A stretch of DNA of 64,000 bases, taken from Glycomyces sp. TRM65418 (GTDB lineage: Bacteria > Actinomycetota > Actinomycetes > Mycobacteriales > Micromonosporaceae). Location of the stretch: the NCBI RefSeq assembly GCF_019710475.1, contig NZ_JAJFAX010000002.1, forward strand, positions 496,001 to 560,000, given 5' to 3'. Below the pieces are notes generated by a model. That model did no database searches, was not told the DNA's origin, and was given only the letters and a program-made list of their open reading frames with translations. Of this stretch, positions 18,087 through 26,335 are shown one piece after another. Both the position numbers and the translations under genes were made by a program. The first letter of the stretch is position 1. Every line of letters starts with the position of its first letter.

Positions 18087-18644
18087 GCTCTTCGGTCGGG
18101 GCCGCTGCCGTGCGCCGCGGTCCTTGCGAGTGGCGGCGAGGGGTCTGCCGCGGTAGGGGAGGCGGGCGGTCGCCGGGGTCGCGCCGGGTTGGCGTTCGGG
18201 CGGGCGGCGACGAGGTGGGCGTGGGCTTCGGTCGGGTTTCGGCTGCCTGGTTCGTGTCGGTCCCGCTTCAGGCGAGCGGTGACGACGAGGCTGGAGAACT
18301 CCTCGGTTCGGTTTCGGCTGCCCGGTTCGTCTCGATCCCGGTTCAGTGGGGCAGCGACGACGAGGGCGGAGGGGCCTCGGTCGGATTTCGGTTGCCTGGC
18401 CCGCGTCGATCCCGGTTCAGGCGAGCGGTGACGACGAGGTGCGCGCGCGGGTGGACTGATCGGCAGCCGTCCGCTTCTAATCTCACGGCGGCACAGGCAG
18501 TTCAGGTCATGTCGCGAACCGTCCTCATAGAACTTTCACCCCTCTGGGCGATGCGGATTCGTAACCGGACTGTCACTATTGACATAGGACGAGTCACTGA
18601 AAAACCGACAGGCATTCGAGCATAGGTAAGGGAGGCGGACCCTG
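18087..18644. other. noncoding stretch carrying a 75-bp tandem repeat
   Basis: About 560 bp without a credible gene. Open frames through it change frame between repeat copies. The right-hand part, 18500-18640, is AT-richer and should hold the promoter of the DUF222 gene, whose ribosome site AAGGGAGG is at 18628-18635. Confidence 0.6.
18226..18439. repeat. imperfect tandem repeat, three copies of about 65 bp at 74-75-bp spacing
   Basis: Copies at 18226-18290, 18301-18365 and 18375-18439 share the core TTTCGGCTGCCTGGTTCG, then CGGTCCCG/CGATCCCG and a GACGACGAGG end. They are separated by 9-10 bp spacers. A partial right end of a further copy lies at 18198-18215. The 75/74 spacing breaks any reading frame, so it is noncoding. 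Confidence 0.75.
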
Positions 18645-20828
18645 ATGGCAACCAGTACCGTCGAAGCCCTCGACGTTCAGCTCGCGTCCCCTCTTCATTC
18701 CGTGTCAGGGTCCACTTCTCGTGCCCAGATGACGCGGGCACTCCTGGATGACACCGCTGCTCTCGTGAACGGCGCTTACGCCACCGCCCTGCGGATTGTG
18801 ATCGACGCCTTCGAACACCGGGTGCATCGCGAGGCCGACGGGTTCTCGGCGCAGCGGGACTGGTTGGTCTCGACCTTCGATTTCACCTGCTCGGCGGCCG
18901 GTGAGATCGCGGTGATCGCGAAGTACGCGAACAAGTTCAGCGTGCTGGCCGAGGCGGCCCTGACCGGGTACGCCCGGATCGACCAGGTCGCGTACGCGGT
19001 CCGCTCCCTGGCGAAAACCGCCGCTAGCGCCCTGTTCGCCCGCACCCCCTTCCGTACTCCTGTGGCGTCTCCGTTCGACTGCGACACGGTTTGCGCGAGC
19101 CCGGAGGAACTGGTGGTCGAGTATGCCGCTCACGCCCCTTACCGGGTCCTCAAACGGCACTTGGCCGAACTGCACGCCAACCTCGTTGAAGAGGCCGAAC
19201 TCCTGGATGCACTCGGGGAGGAGTCCCTTCAGCGGCTCGAGGTGCAGGGACTGGGGGAGGGCGGCATGTGGGTCGTCTCAGGGCTGCTGTCGGCCACTAC
19301 CGGGATGCTTCTTGACAAGTACTTGAAGACCGCCGTGCCCCCGCCCCGCAAGGAGGAGGCGGACGCCGAGGGGGTCCTGCCCCCGCAGGCGACTCGCAAT
19401 GCCGAAGCCCTCCACCAGCTGCTCGCCGGCTACGGGTCCGCTCCTGAGGCCGTCACCCGGCATGGGCACACGGTGACGCTGAACCTGACCGTCGACATCG
19501 AGACGTTGCAGGGAAACGACACCGGCCGCACCTCGCTGCTGGAGAGCCGGCCGATCTCCCTTGCCAGGGCTCGGTTCCTCGCTTGTGAGGGCGTGGTGGT
19601 CCCGAGCGTGTTCGACTACGCCACCGGGGAGGCCATCGAACTCGGTCGGGCACGGCGTCTGCCCAACACGGCCCTGCGTCGGAAACTCGAACTCGAGCAG
19701 CCCGAGGGTTGCGCTTGGGCCGGGTGCGGGCGTCCGGTCGCCTGGACCGAGGCCCACCACGTCCGGCACTGGGCCGACGGCGGAAAGACCGTGGCGGAGA
19801 ACCTGATCTTGCTGTGCCGGTTCCACCATGGCCGCGTCCACACCGCGGGCTGGAGTGTCACCAAGACCGCGCCCGGGCGGGCGTCGATCGTTCACCATGA
19901 GGGCCACGAAGTGAGCGAGGACCAGGGCGGGGCGTGCGGGGCAGGGTGCGCGGACTGGCGCACCGACGCCGACATGGACACCCTGTTCGAAGACGACGCG
20001 AAGAGCTGCTTCCCGACTGGGCTGTACCCCACCGAATGGTCCGAGGCCATGACTCCGCATCTGGCCGCGGTCACCGAGCAGGTGAAGGAAGCCCGTCGAT
20101 ACTTCGCCTTCGGTGGCAGTGCCGCCGCATACGACGCCCGCGGCCTCAATACCCACGACACCGGCCACGCGAATGATGACGGTGACGCCGGTGAGAATCG
20201 CGGTGGCGATGGCGAGGATGGCGGGGCCGCCATGAGGGCTTATCGAGTCCCGGACACGAACCCGCCTCCGATCTATGGGGAGCGATCTTCCGCCGAGGAT
20301 CTGATCCCGTTCTTACCCCGCCCGCCGGGACCGTGGAACCCGGCGGGGAGTGAAGCAGCGACCACGAACCGCCGAGACGGGCCGCGGCTGCTGCATAGGC
20401 CTGCGCCCGTAACGGACACAAGTCTTTTCCCTTGCCCGCCAGCGGTACCGCCGAAAGCCGGTCAGGGACCCCGCTCCGCCCGCCGGGTTGTCGGTGCCCG
20501 CTCGGACCTTGATCACCACAGACCGGCCGGCCGAAGAGGGACCGGATCCTGCCGCCCGCCCCATTGTCGCCACCGCTTGAACCGCCACCGCACCGCGACA
20601 CGGAAGTCGACGCACTCACCCGGCCTCCGCGCACCCATATGGCCCGCCGATCGAACACCGACTCTCATCGAAGATGAAGCTGTGAAGCGACTCGGCTCCT
20701 GCGCTCGCCAAGTGATCGGTGACGTTCGCGTACTGAACGCCCGTTCTCCAACGGTTCGCAGAGCTTCCCGTGGCGCCCCGGTGGAACGAGCTCACGGGAA
20801 ACCCTGCAAACCGGTCGAAGCGGTCTAG
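18645..20828 (+). CDS. DUF222/HNH endonuclease family protein with doubtful C-terminus
   Basis: 727 residues as read, ATG with AAGGGAGG 9 nt upstream. The N-terminal part is a DUF222 (13E12-like) domain. The HNH nuclease module is near residues 355-405: CAWAGCGRPVAWTEAHHVRHW, then LILLCRFHHGRVH, with paired cysteines for zinc. These genes occur in many copies in actinobacteria and behave like mobile or diversifying elements; the role is not established. The last 160 residues (from about 20350) have a different composition, rich in Arg/His/Pro with odd codons. A one-base shift would end the protein at a TGA near 20352, just after PGPWNP, so the 3' part is probably read-through after a frameshift. 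It overlaps the convergent SDR gene by 4 bp. Confidence 0.75.
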   Translation: MATSTVEALDVQLASPLHSVSGSTSRAQMTRALLDDTAALVNGAYATALRIVIDAFEHRVHREADGFSAQRDWLVSTFDFTCSAAGEIAVIAKYANKFSVLAEAALTGYARIDQVAYAVRSLAKTAASALFARTPFRTPVASPFDCDTVCASPEELVVEYAAHAPYRVLKRHLAELHANLVEEAELLDALGEESLQRLEVQGLGEGGMWVVSGLLSATTGMLLDKYLKTAVPPPRKEEADAEGVLPPQATRNAEALHQLLAGYGSAPEAVTRHGHTVTLNLTVDIETLQGNDTGRTSLLESRPISLARARFLACEGVVVPSVFDYATGEAIELGRARRLPNTALRRKLELEQPEGCAWAGCGRPVAWTEAHHVRHWADGGKTVAENLILLCRFHHGRVHTAGWSVTKTAPGRASIVHHEGHEVSEDQGGACGAGCADWRTDADMDTLFEDDAKSCFPTGLYPTEWSEAMTPHLAAVTEQVKEARRYFAFGGSAAAYDARGLNTHDTGHANDDGDAGENRGGDGEDGGAAMRAYRVPDTNPPPIYGERSSAEDLIPFLPRPPGPWNPAGSEAATTNRRDGPRLLHRPAPVTDTSLFPCPPAVPPKAGQGPRSARRVVGARSDLDHHRPAGRRGTGSCRPPHCRHRLNRHRTATRKSTHSPGLRAPIWPADRTPTLIEDEAVKRLGSCARQVIGDVRVLNARSPTVRRASRGAPVERAHGKPCKPVEAV

Positions 20829-21580
20829 AGGTCGGAGCCGCCGGTCGCGTCGATGACCTGTCCGGTGGTCCATCGGCCCGCCTCTGAGGCCAGGAACAGG
20901 ACTGGGCCGGTCACGTCTTCCGGCAGGCCGACCCGGCCGAGTGCGGCCCGGGCTGCGGCTGCTGCCTGCGCCTCAGCGTTGCCGCGCAGCCAAGAGGCAT
21001 TGATGTCGGTGTCGATGATGCCCGGAGCGACCGTGTTCACCGTGATCCCGCGGGGCCCGAGTTCCGCGGCGAGGGCGAGCGTGAAGGCGTCGACTGCGCC
21101 CTTGGTCATGGCGTATGCGATGCCTTCGGGGAAGGCGATGCGGGTGACGCCGGAACCGATGTTGACGATGCGGCCGCCGTCGGGAATGAGCTCCAGTGCC
21201 CTGCGCGTGACGAAGAACAGCGACTTCGTGTTGACGGCGAAGGCGCGGTCGTAGTCCGCCTCACTGACGCCGCCGATGCCACCGTAGGCGTTGACGCCGG
21301 CGTTGTTGACGAGGATGTCGAGCGGGTCCCCGCCCAGTTCGATAGCGAGTGCGTCGATGAGGGCATCGGCCGCGCCGGGTTCGGCGAGGTCGGCTTGGAC
21401 GGTGAAGGCGGCGCCTCCTTCGGATTCGATCGCAGCGACCGTCTCCTTGGCGGCCTGAGCGCTCGCGCTGTAGTGAACGGCGACGCGCGCCCCGGCCCCG
21501 GCCAGCCCGACGGCGATGGCGCGGCCGATGCCCCTGCTGGCGCCGGTGACGAGAGCGGTCTTTCCCGAGAGGGGGAACAT
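20825..21580 (-). CDS. SDR family oxidoreductase, FabG-like
   Basis: 251 residues; AAAGGA lies about 7 nt before the ATG. Classical SDR: TGASRGIG (12-19), NNAG (92-95), Ser143, Tyr156 and Lys160 (YAMTK), and PGIIDTDIN after the active site. It acts on an unknown carbonyl/alcohol substrate with NADP. It is divergent from a TetR gene, and a palindrome just upstream of its start matches one at the TetR promoter. It is therefore the likely regulated target of that TetR. Confidence 0.88.
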   Translation of the reverse strand: MFPLSGKTALVTGASRGIGRAIAVGLAGAGARVAVHYSASAQAAKETVAAIESEGGAAFTVQADLAEPGAADALIDALAIELGGDPLDILVNNAGVNAYGGIGGVSEADYDRAFAVNTKSLFFVTRRALELIPDGGRIVNIGSGVTRIAFPEGIAYAMTKGAVDAFTLALAAELGPRGITVNTVAPGIIDTDINASWLRGNAEAQAAAAARAALGRVGLPEDVTGPVLFLASEAGRWTTGQVIDATGGSDL

Positions 21581-21592
21581 GGCGATTCCTTT

Positions 21593-21659
21593 CTTGAGTG
21601 ATCGATCAATAATCTGACCGACATGAGGTTACCAGATTCTTGAGCGATCGCTATATAAT
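21593..21659. promoter_or_regulatory. TetR operator pair and tetR promoter
   Basis: Two related sites 45 bp apart: TCTTGAGTGATCGATCAATAA (core palindrome TGATCGATCA, by the SDR start) and TCTTGAGCGATCGCTATATAA (core palindrome AGCGATCGCT). The second ends in a perfect -10, TATAAT (21654-21659), 6 nt before the tetR GTG. The same regulator probably controls both promoters. Confidence 0.65.
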
Positions 21660-21665
21660 GGGGTG

Positions 21666-22259
21666 GTGACCAGAGGAAGGCCCAGGTCGTTCGACCGAGA
21701 CGCAGCTCTTGACAAGGCCCTGCGCGTGTTCTGGCGGTACGGCTACGAGCCCGCCTCCATCGCCGCGCTCACTGATGGGATGGGCATCCGACCGGCCAGC
21801 CTCTACGCCGCCTTCGGCGACAAGCGGCGGCTCTTCAGTGAGGCGGTGACCCGCTACCAGGCCACCTATGGTGCCTTCGTAGGCGTGGCACTCGCCGAAG
21901 AGCCCACCGCCCGCGGCGCGATTGAGCGGATGCTCCACGAGATCGCCGTCAACTACACCGATCCGAGCCAACCGCCCGGGTGCCTGATCATCTCCGGCGC
22001 GATCAATCACGGACCCGACGCCGCCGAGGTCGAGGACGAGCTGCGGGCGATTCGGGCCCGGTCGCGAGCGGCCGTGGCAGAGCGCCTCCGCCAGGGCGTC
22101 GCGAACCGGGAGCTTCCCGAAGACGCCGACATCGACGCACTCGCCGATTTCATCGCGGCCGTAGTTCGGGGCATGTCGCGCTCCGCCCAGGACGGCGCGA
22201 CCGCCGAAGAGCTCCGCGCGGTCGCCGACCTGGCCATGAACGCCCTGCCTCGACGGTGA
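21666..22259 (+). CDS. TetR/AcrR family transcriptional regulator
   Basis: 197 residues. Two GTGs are adjacent (21663 and 21666). The second is chosen because TATAAT places the transcript start there and no ribosome site exists, so the message is probably leaderless. The N-terminal DNA-binding domain has FDRDAALDKALRVFWRYGYE and the helix-turn-helix SIAALTDGMGIRPASLYAAF, then GDKRRLFSEAV. The ligand domain contains PPGCLIISGAIN, as in the TetR group that controls SDR genes. It is divergent from such an SDR gene. Confidence 0.88.
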   Translation: MTRGRPRSFDRDAALDKALRVFWRYGYEPASIAALTDGMGIRPASLYAAFGDKRRLFSEAVTRYQATYGAFVGVALAEEPTARGAIERMLHEIAVNYTDPSQPPGCLIISGAINHGPDAAEVEDELRAIRARSRAAVAERLRQGVANRELPEDADIDALADFIAAVVRGMSRSAQDGATAEELRAVADLAMNALPRR

Positions 22260-22704
22260 CCGAGTCGGAGATCTGAGCGCCCCGTGCTGTGGTGGTGCTT
22301 CGTTCGCGCAGTGCCCGATGTCAGTTGAGGATGCCGCAGGCCTTGTCGTGGCCGCCCGTGGCAGTCGGGATGCCGTAGGCCTTGTCGGCTGCCCGGCTGC
22401 CCGGCTGCGGCCGGGTGGCCTCAGGCTTTGTCGGTGGCCCGGTGGCCCGGTGGCCCGGTGGCCCGGTGGCCCGGTGGCCCGGTGGCCCGGTGGCCCGGTG
22501 GCCCGGTGGCCCGGTGGCCCGGCTGAGACCGCGTGCAACCTCCTCGGCGTGAACCTTCCGCTCCTGCAGTGGCGCCGCCCGCCCGCCGCGCCCGGAGCCT
22601 CGTGATGCTCGGGCCGACGGATCCACCGCTTGCGAATCATGCAGACGCCCCGCCGGCGCCGACCTCGACGAATCCGAGGTCGGCGCCGACGGAGGGCGTT
22701 ACGG
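22260..22704. other. noncoding stretch with simple repeats
   Basis: 445 bp with no credible gene. It holds a duplicated block GATGCCGYAGGCCTTGTCG (about 22330 and 22370) and then the 8-bp tandem array listed separately. The rest shows nothing recognisable. Confidence 0.6.
22433..22520. repeat. tandem repeat, 11 perfect copies of GGTGGCCC
   Basis: Eleven exact 8-bp units. The unit length is not a multiple of three, so it cannot be a simple protein repeat. Candidate variable-number locus. Confidence 0.9.
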
Positions 22705-24066
22705 CTAAGCGAAGGCGAACAGCGGCGGGAAGACCAGGACCACGGTCCAGGCCCACGCGGCGTACACCGGCACGTAGTCGGTCTGCCAGCGTTCCAGTAG
22801 TGCGAACCGCTTGCGGCCCTTGATGACCGAGAAGTACAGCCAGGCGGTCCAGGCGAGGTTGACGAACAGGATCAGGTTCTCGCCGAGCGCCGCGCTCTTG
22901 TTGGGCGTGAAGCCCCACTCGGTGATGCGGCCGGTGATCGCGATGAGCACCAGGACGTCGATGAGCAGGGCGCTCACGACGAGGGCGAGCTGCATCCAGT
23001 CGAAGATCCCGGCGGGCTTGCCGGGGTCGCGGGCCGAGATCGAGTAGAGCACCAGGCCGAGCACGACCACCAGGAGCAGGTCGAACAGGATGAGCATGTC
23101 CCGTTCGACGTCGATGGCATTGGTGGTCACGGCGATCGCGATGAGGACGGCCACCAGCGTCACGGCGAACAGCGGCGTGAACACCCGGGTGAGCACCGGG
23201 GCCATGTTCTCGATGACGCCCTGCTTGGCCTCCACGAGCCACGCGGCGACGATGACGGCCGCGGCGGCGCCGCAGGGGAGCAGCCATTCGCTGATGAACA
23301 CCTCGGCGTCGATGCCGATGGCGCTGAACGTGCCGACGGTGACCCCGGTGAGCACGCCGCCGCCGAGGGCGATGAGCACGAAGTAGATGAACCACTCGCC
23401 GGTGAAGCGGATGAAGTCCATGCGCTTCGAGCCCGAGCGCCAGTCGCCGGCGGCGTAGGCGAGGCCGACGACGAGCCACAGCGCCAGCGGCAGGTGGAGC
23501 GCGCTGAGCACGATCGACTGCGAGTCGTCGTCCAGCCGGTACGCGTTCGCGCCGACCGCGCCGAGGACGAAGAGCAGGGCGAGCACGACCCCGGTACCGG
23601 TCCCGACGCGCCGCCGCCACGCGAAGTAGGCCGTGAGCGGCGCGAGGGCGAACAGGCCCGCGTTGCGGGCGTAGAAGGCCTGGTCCTGGTCGAGGTCGAG
23701 GCCGAACAGGGTCGGGAGTTTCACGGCGAGGGCGGCGAGGGCCGCGCAGACGACCATGGCGAGCAGGTCGCGGCGGCGCTCGGCCTCGGCGGGCGCGTCG
23801 GGGGTGAGCACGAGCTGCTTCCACAGCCGGTCGGAGTGCTCGCGGGCGAACTCGCGGGAGAGCTCGTCCATGCGGCCCATTCGCTTGACGGCGATGAGGA
23901 AGGCCTCGTCGGGGCGCAGGCCGGTCTCGGTGAGGTCGCCCACGCGCTCGCGCAGGTGGTCCTCGAGTTCGTCCACATCGGAGCCGTGGATGGCGCGGCG
24001 GCGGAGCATGTAGGTCCGCCATTCGGCGATCTGGGCTTCCAGATCGGTGTCGTTCTCCGTGGTCAT
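22705..24066 (-). CDS. permease prefix domain-containing membrane protein
   Basis: 453 residues, one base after the padR stop, with GGAGGGGTGAG before the ATG. The cytoplasmic N-terminus (about 1-80: IAEWRTYMLRRRAIHGSDVDELEDHL, then FLIAVKRMGRMDEL) is the short 'permease prefix' module that is usually found beside PadR regulators. It is followed by about nine to eleven hydrophobic segments. Function unknown; such PadR/prefix-membrane pairs are thought to form a stress-responsive unit. It shares an operon with padR. Confidence 0.8.
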   Translation of the reverse strand: MTTENDTDLEAQIAEWRTYMLRRRAIHGSDVDELEDHLRERVGDLTETGLRPDEAFLIAVKRMGRMDELSREFAREHSDRLWKQLVLTPDAPAEAERRRDLLAMVVCAALAALAVKLPTLFGLDLDQDQAFYARNAGLFALAPLTAYFAWRRRVGTGTGVVLALLFVLGAVGANAYRLDDDSQSIVLSALHLPLALWLVVGLAYAAGDWRSGSKRMDFIRFTGEWFIYFVLIALGGGVLTGVTVGTFSAIGIDAEVFISEWLLPCGAAAAVIVAAWLVEAKQGVIENMAPVLTRVFTPLFAVTLVAVLIAIAVTTNAIDVERDMLILFDLLLVVVLGLVLYSISARDPGKPAGIFDWMQLALVVSALLIDVLVLIAITGRITEWGFTPNKSAALGENLILFVNLAWTAWLYFSVIKGRKRFALLERWQTDYVPVYAAWAWTVVLVFPPLFAFA

Positions 24067-24067
24067 C

Positions 24068-24436
24068 TCACCCCTCCAGTACCGGCGGCGCGATCGGGCC
24101 GATCGAGCGCGTCGCCTTCCAGACGTCCTGCAGCGCCTCGGTCACGGCGGCCCACTGCTTGCGCTGCTCGACGAGTTCCTTGCGGCCGGCGTCGGTGATG
24201 GCGTAGTACTTGCGCCGCCGTCCGCCTTCGGGGGTGCGCCAGGTCGCCTCGACGTGGCCGAGCCGTTCGAGGCGGTGGAGGAGCGGGTAGAGCAGGCCTT
24301 CGGTCCACTCCAGGCGGCCGCCGGAGCGGTCGCTGATCTCCTTGAGGATCGCGTAGCCGTAGCTCTCCTCTTCGGCGAGGATGCCGAGGACCAGCGGTGT
24401 GGCCGAGGCGGCCACGAGGTCTTTCGCGATGTGCAT
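24068..24436 (-). CDS. PadR family transcriptional regulator
   Basis: 122 residues. Winged helix: TPLVLGILAEEESYGYAILKEI, LEWTEGLLYPLLHRLERLGHVEA, then GRRRKYYAITDAGR, followed by a C-terminal dimerisation helix. PadR proteins usually repress a neighbouring membrane-protein gene and themselves. The downstream partner is one base away. An AGGAGG lies about 10 nt before the ATG. Confidence 0.92.
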   Translation of the reverse strand: MHIAKDLVAASATPLVLGILAEEESYGYAILKEISDRSGGRLEWTEGLLYPLLHRLERLGHVEATWRTPEGGRRRKYYAITDAGRKELVEQRKQWAAVTEALQDVWKATRSIGPIAPPVLEG

Positions 24437-24464
24437 GAGGGGGGAGCCTCCTAACCCTAGCGGT

Positions 24465-24516
24465 TCTATGCCTTGATCTTCTATGCATCATAGATCTAGG
24501 CTTCCGTGGATGTCAA
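24465..24516 (-). promoter_or_regulatory. padR promoter with overlapping operator
   Basis: On the minus strand a perfect -35 TTGACA (24511-24516), 18-bp spacer and -10 TATGAT (24487-24492). A perfect inverted repeat TCTATG-CAT-CATAGA (24480-24494) covers the -10, and a further TCTATG half-site lies at 24465-24470. This is a plausible PadR autoregulatory operator. Confidence 0.7.
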
Positions 24517-24562
24517 ACGGCCTCGCCCGGGGCACGGCGGCGGGTCGATCCGGGCCGTCGGT

Positions 24563-24568
24563 TAAGTT
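24563..24568 (+). promoter_or_regulatory. -10 box (TAAGTT) for a leaderless kinase message
   Basis: TANNNT box 6 nt before the GTG at 24575. There is no ribosome site between them. Confidence 0.45.
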
Positions 24569-24574
24569 CGGCGA

Positions 24575-25237
24575 GTGGACTTCGCAGACGACCCGCAATC
24601 GCTGTCGGACCGGGTGAAGGCGCTCGGCGCCGACGGCGGGCGGGTGCTCATCGGCATCGCGGGCTGCCCCGGCGCGGGCAAGTCGACCGCCGCCGCGTGG
24701 CTGGCGCGCTCGCTCGACCCGGAGGGCCGCCGCGCGGTGCAGGTCCCCATGGACGGGTTCCACCTCGCCAACGCCGAACTCGTCCGGCTGGGCCGGCGCG
24801 ACCGCAAGGGCGCGATCGACACCTTCGACGGCGCGGGCTACCGCGCGCTCCTCGAACGCATCGCCGAGGGCCGCGACGAGACCGTCTACGCCCCCGCGTT
24901 CGACCGGCGCGTCGGGGAACCGGTGGCGGGCTCGATCCCGGTGTTCCCGGAGGCCGAGTTCGTGGTCACCGAGGGGAACTACCTGCTCGACGACGAGGGC
25001 CCGTGGCCCGCGGTGCGGGCGGCGCTGACCGAGGTCTGGTACTGCGAGACGCCCGAGCCGCTGCGCCTGGAGCGGCTGATCGCCCGGCACGAGCGCTTCG
25101 GGAAGAGCCCCGAGCACGCCCGCTCCTGGGTCGCGGAGGTCGACGAGCGCAACGCCGAGCGCATCCGGGCCGGCCGCGAACGCGCCGACCTGATCGTCGA
25201 CTTCGAGGCGCTGGCGATCGGAACGCCCGAGCCCTGA
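24575..25237 (+). CDS. P-loop nucleoside/nucleotide kinase family protein (PanK/uridine-kinase-like)
   Basis: 220 residues from GTG. Walker A is GCPGAGKST (30-38). MDGFHLANAEL, DTFDGAGYRALLERI, YAPAFDRRVGEPVAGSI and VVTEGNYLL follow the order seen in the uridine kinase/phosphoribulokinase fold, and RHERFGKSPEHARSWV is the usual C-terminal helix. Members of this family are annotated as fructose-transport-associated or nucleoside kinases. The substrate here is unknown. It is transcribed alone. Confidence 0.82.
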   Translation: MDFADDPQSLSDRVKALGADGGRVLIGIAGCPGAGKSTAAAWLARSLDPEGRRAVQVPMDGFHLANAELVRLGRRDRKGAIDTFDGAGYRALLERIAEGRDETVYAPAFDRRVGEPVAGSIPVFPEAEFVVTEGNYLLDDEGPWPAVRAALTEVWYCETPEPLRLERLIARHERFGKSPEHARSWVAEVDERNAERIRAGRERADLIVDFEALAIGTPEP

Positions 25238-25320
25238 CCGGCCGGGAGCAGGAGACCGACGCCCCGGCTTCCCGAAGCGTGCGCCAGGACGGCGGTGCAC
25301 CGCAGCGGTCCGAGGCCGCG

Positions 25321-26136
25321 TCAACGCCCCCGAGCGCGGACGAACGGCTCGGTGAGGTGCGGGGTCGCCAGGTGGAGCACGGTCGCGGCGTCGCGGTCGA
25401 GCATCCGCTCCCTTGAGCGCCTTGCCGTCTCGGGGTCGGTCTCGTGGGCGTAGGGCAGTTCCGGGTAGAGCAGCTGCAGGGCGTGCACGAGCAGGTCTCC
25501 GGTGACGAGCGCCCGCTCGCGGCCGGCGTCGACGAGCACGCTCTGGTGCCCCGGTGTGTGCCCCGGGGTGGCGAGGACCTGCACGCCGCCGCGCAGCGGT
25601 GTGTCGCCGTCGAGGAGCCGGAGCCGCCCGGCCCGCCGGAGCGGGTCGATCAGGGTCTCCCGAAGCTGCGGGTTGAGCGTCTCGATCGCTTCGAGTTCAC
25701 CTCGCTGCAGCAGGTATTCGGCATTGGAGAAGTAGGGGCGGCGGTGTTCGCCCTCGCTCACGACGGCCCAGCCGACATGGTCGGTGTGGAGGTGGGTGAG
25801 CACCACGGTGTCCACTTCGGCCGGATCGATGCCGCCGGCCGCCAGCGTCTCGGGGAGCCTGCCGGGCACGGGCGCCCACGAGGAGGCGGGGCCGTCGGCC
25901 GGGCCGATCCCGGCGTCGACCACGACAGTGCCCTTCGGGCCGCGGATCGCGAAGGCCCGGAACTGCAGGATCCACCGGCCTGCGGCGTCGACCGCGCCGG
26001 GGTCGAGGCGGTCGGCCGCGGCCCACTGGTCGGCGGTGGCCGCGGGGAAGGCCTCGGCCCGAGGGGAGAAGAAGGGCCCCTCGCCGTCGGCGAGGGCGAG
26101 GATCTCGATCGGACCGATCCGGATGGCGGGGGTCAT
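25321..26136 (-). CDS. MBL fold metallo-hydrolase (lactonase-like)
   Basis: 271 residues. The metallo-beta-lactamase metal motif is THLHTDHVG (His115, His117, Asp119, His120), with further ligands in TPGHTPGH and TGDLLVH. The arrangement resembles AHL-lactonase-like quorum-quenching and related hydrolases. No signal peptide is visible, so it is cytosolic. It is convergent with the kinase gene and divergent from the epimerase gene. The real substrate is unknown. Confidence 0.85.
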   Translation of the reverse strand: MTPAIRIGPIEILALADGEGPFFSPRAEAFPAATADQWAAADRLDPGAVDAAGRWILQFRAFAIRGPKGTVVVDAGIGPADGPASSWAPVPGRLPETLAAGGIDPAEVDTVVLTHLHTDHVGWAVVSEGEHRRPYFSNAEYLLQRGELEAIETLNPQLRETLIDPLRRAGRLRLLDGDTPLRGGVQVLATPGHTPGHQSVLVDAGRERALVTGDLLVHALQLLYPELPYAHETDPETARRSRERMLDRDAATVLHLATPHLTEPFVRARGR

Positions 26137-26268
26137 GACCGTGATCCTGCCACCGCGCGATCGCCCGCCGCCCGCCAGACTGCGCGTCGGATTCGGACGG
26201 CAGGGCGCGCGGCGACGATCCCGCCACCGCGTGAGCGACCGGCGCGTCGGCTCCGATGAGCAGGCGGG

Positions 26269-26299
26269 TTGTCCTGGAGTGCACTCCAGGTCGTAGGCT
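26269..26299 (+). promoter_or_regulatory. MerR-type promoter with 19-bp spacer and perfect palindrome
   Basis: -35 TTGTCC (26269-26274), 19-bp spacer, -10 TAGGCT (26294-26299). The spacer carries the perfect 18-bp palindrome CCTGGAGTGCACTCCAGG (26273-26290). An over-long 19-bp spacer with a centred palindrome is the hallmark of promoters activated by MerR-family regulators. No MerR gene is present in this window. Confidence 0.8.
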
Positions 26300-26335
26300 G
26301 CGAGCGATCACACCGAAGCAAAAGGGGGCAATGCG

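Noticed and set aside
18226-18439. 75-bp repeats as a coding repeat protein
   Set aside because: Spacing of 75 and then 74 bp shifts the frame between copies, and no start codon with a ribosome site precedes them.
18645-20828. DUF222-HNH gene as part of an insertion sequence or group II intron
   Set aside because: No terminal inverted repeats, target-site duplication or reverse transcriptase were seen; HNH with DUF222 is a free-standing family.
22433-22520. GGTGGCCC array as a CRISPR
   Set aside because: Units are 8 bp with no spacers and no cas genes nearby.
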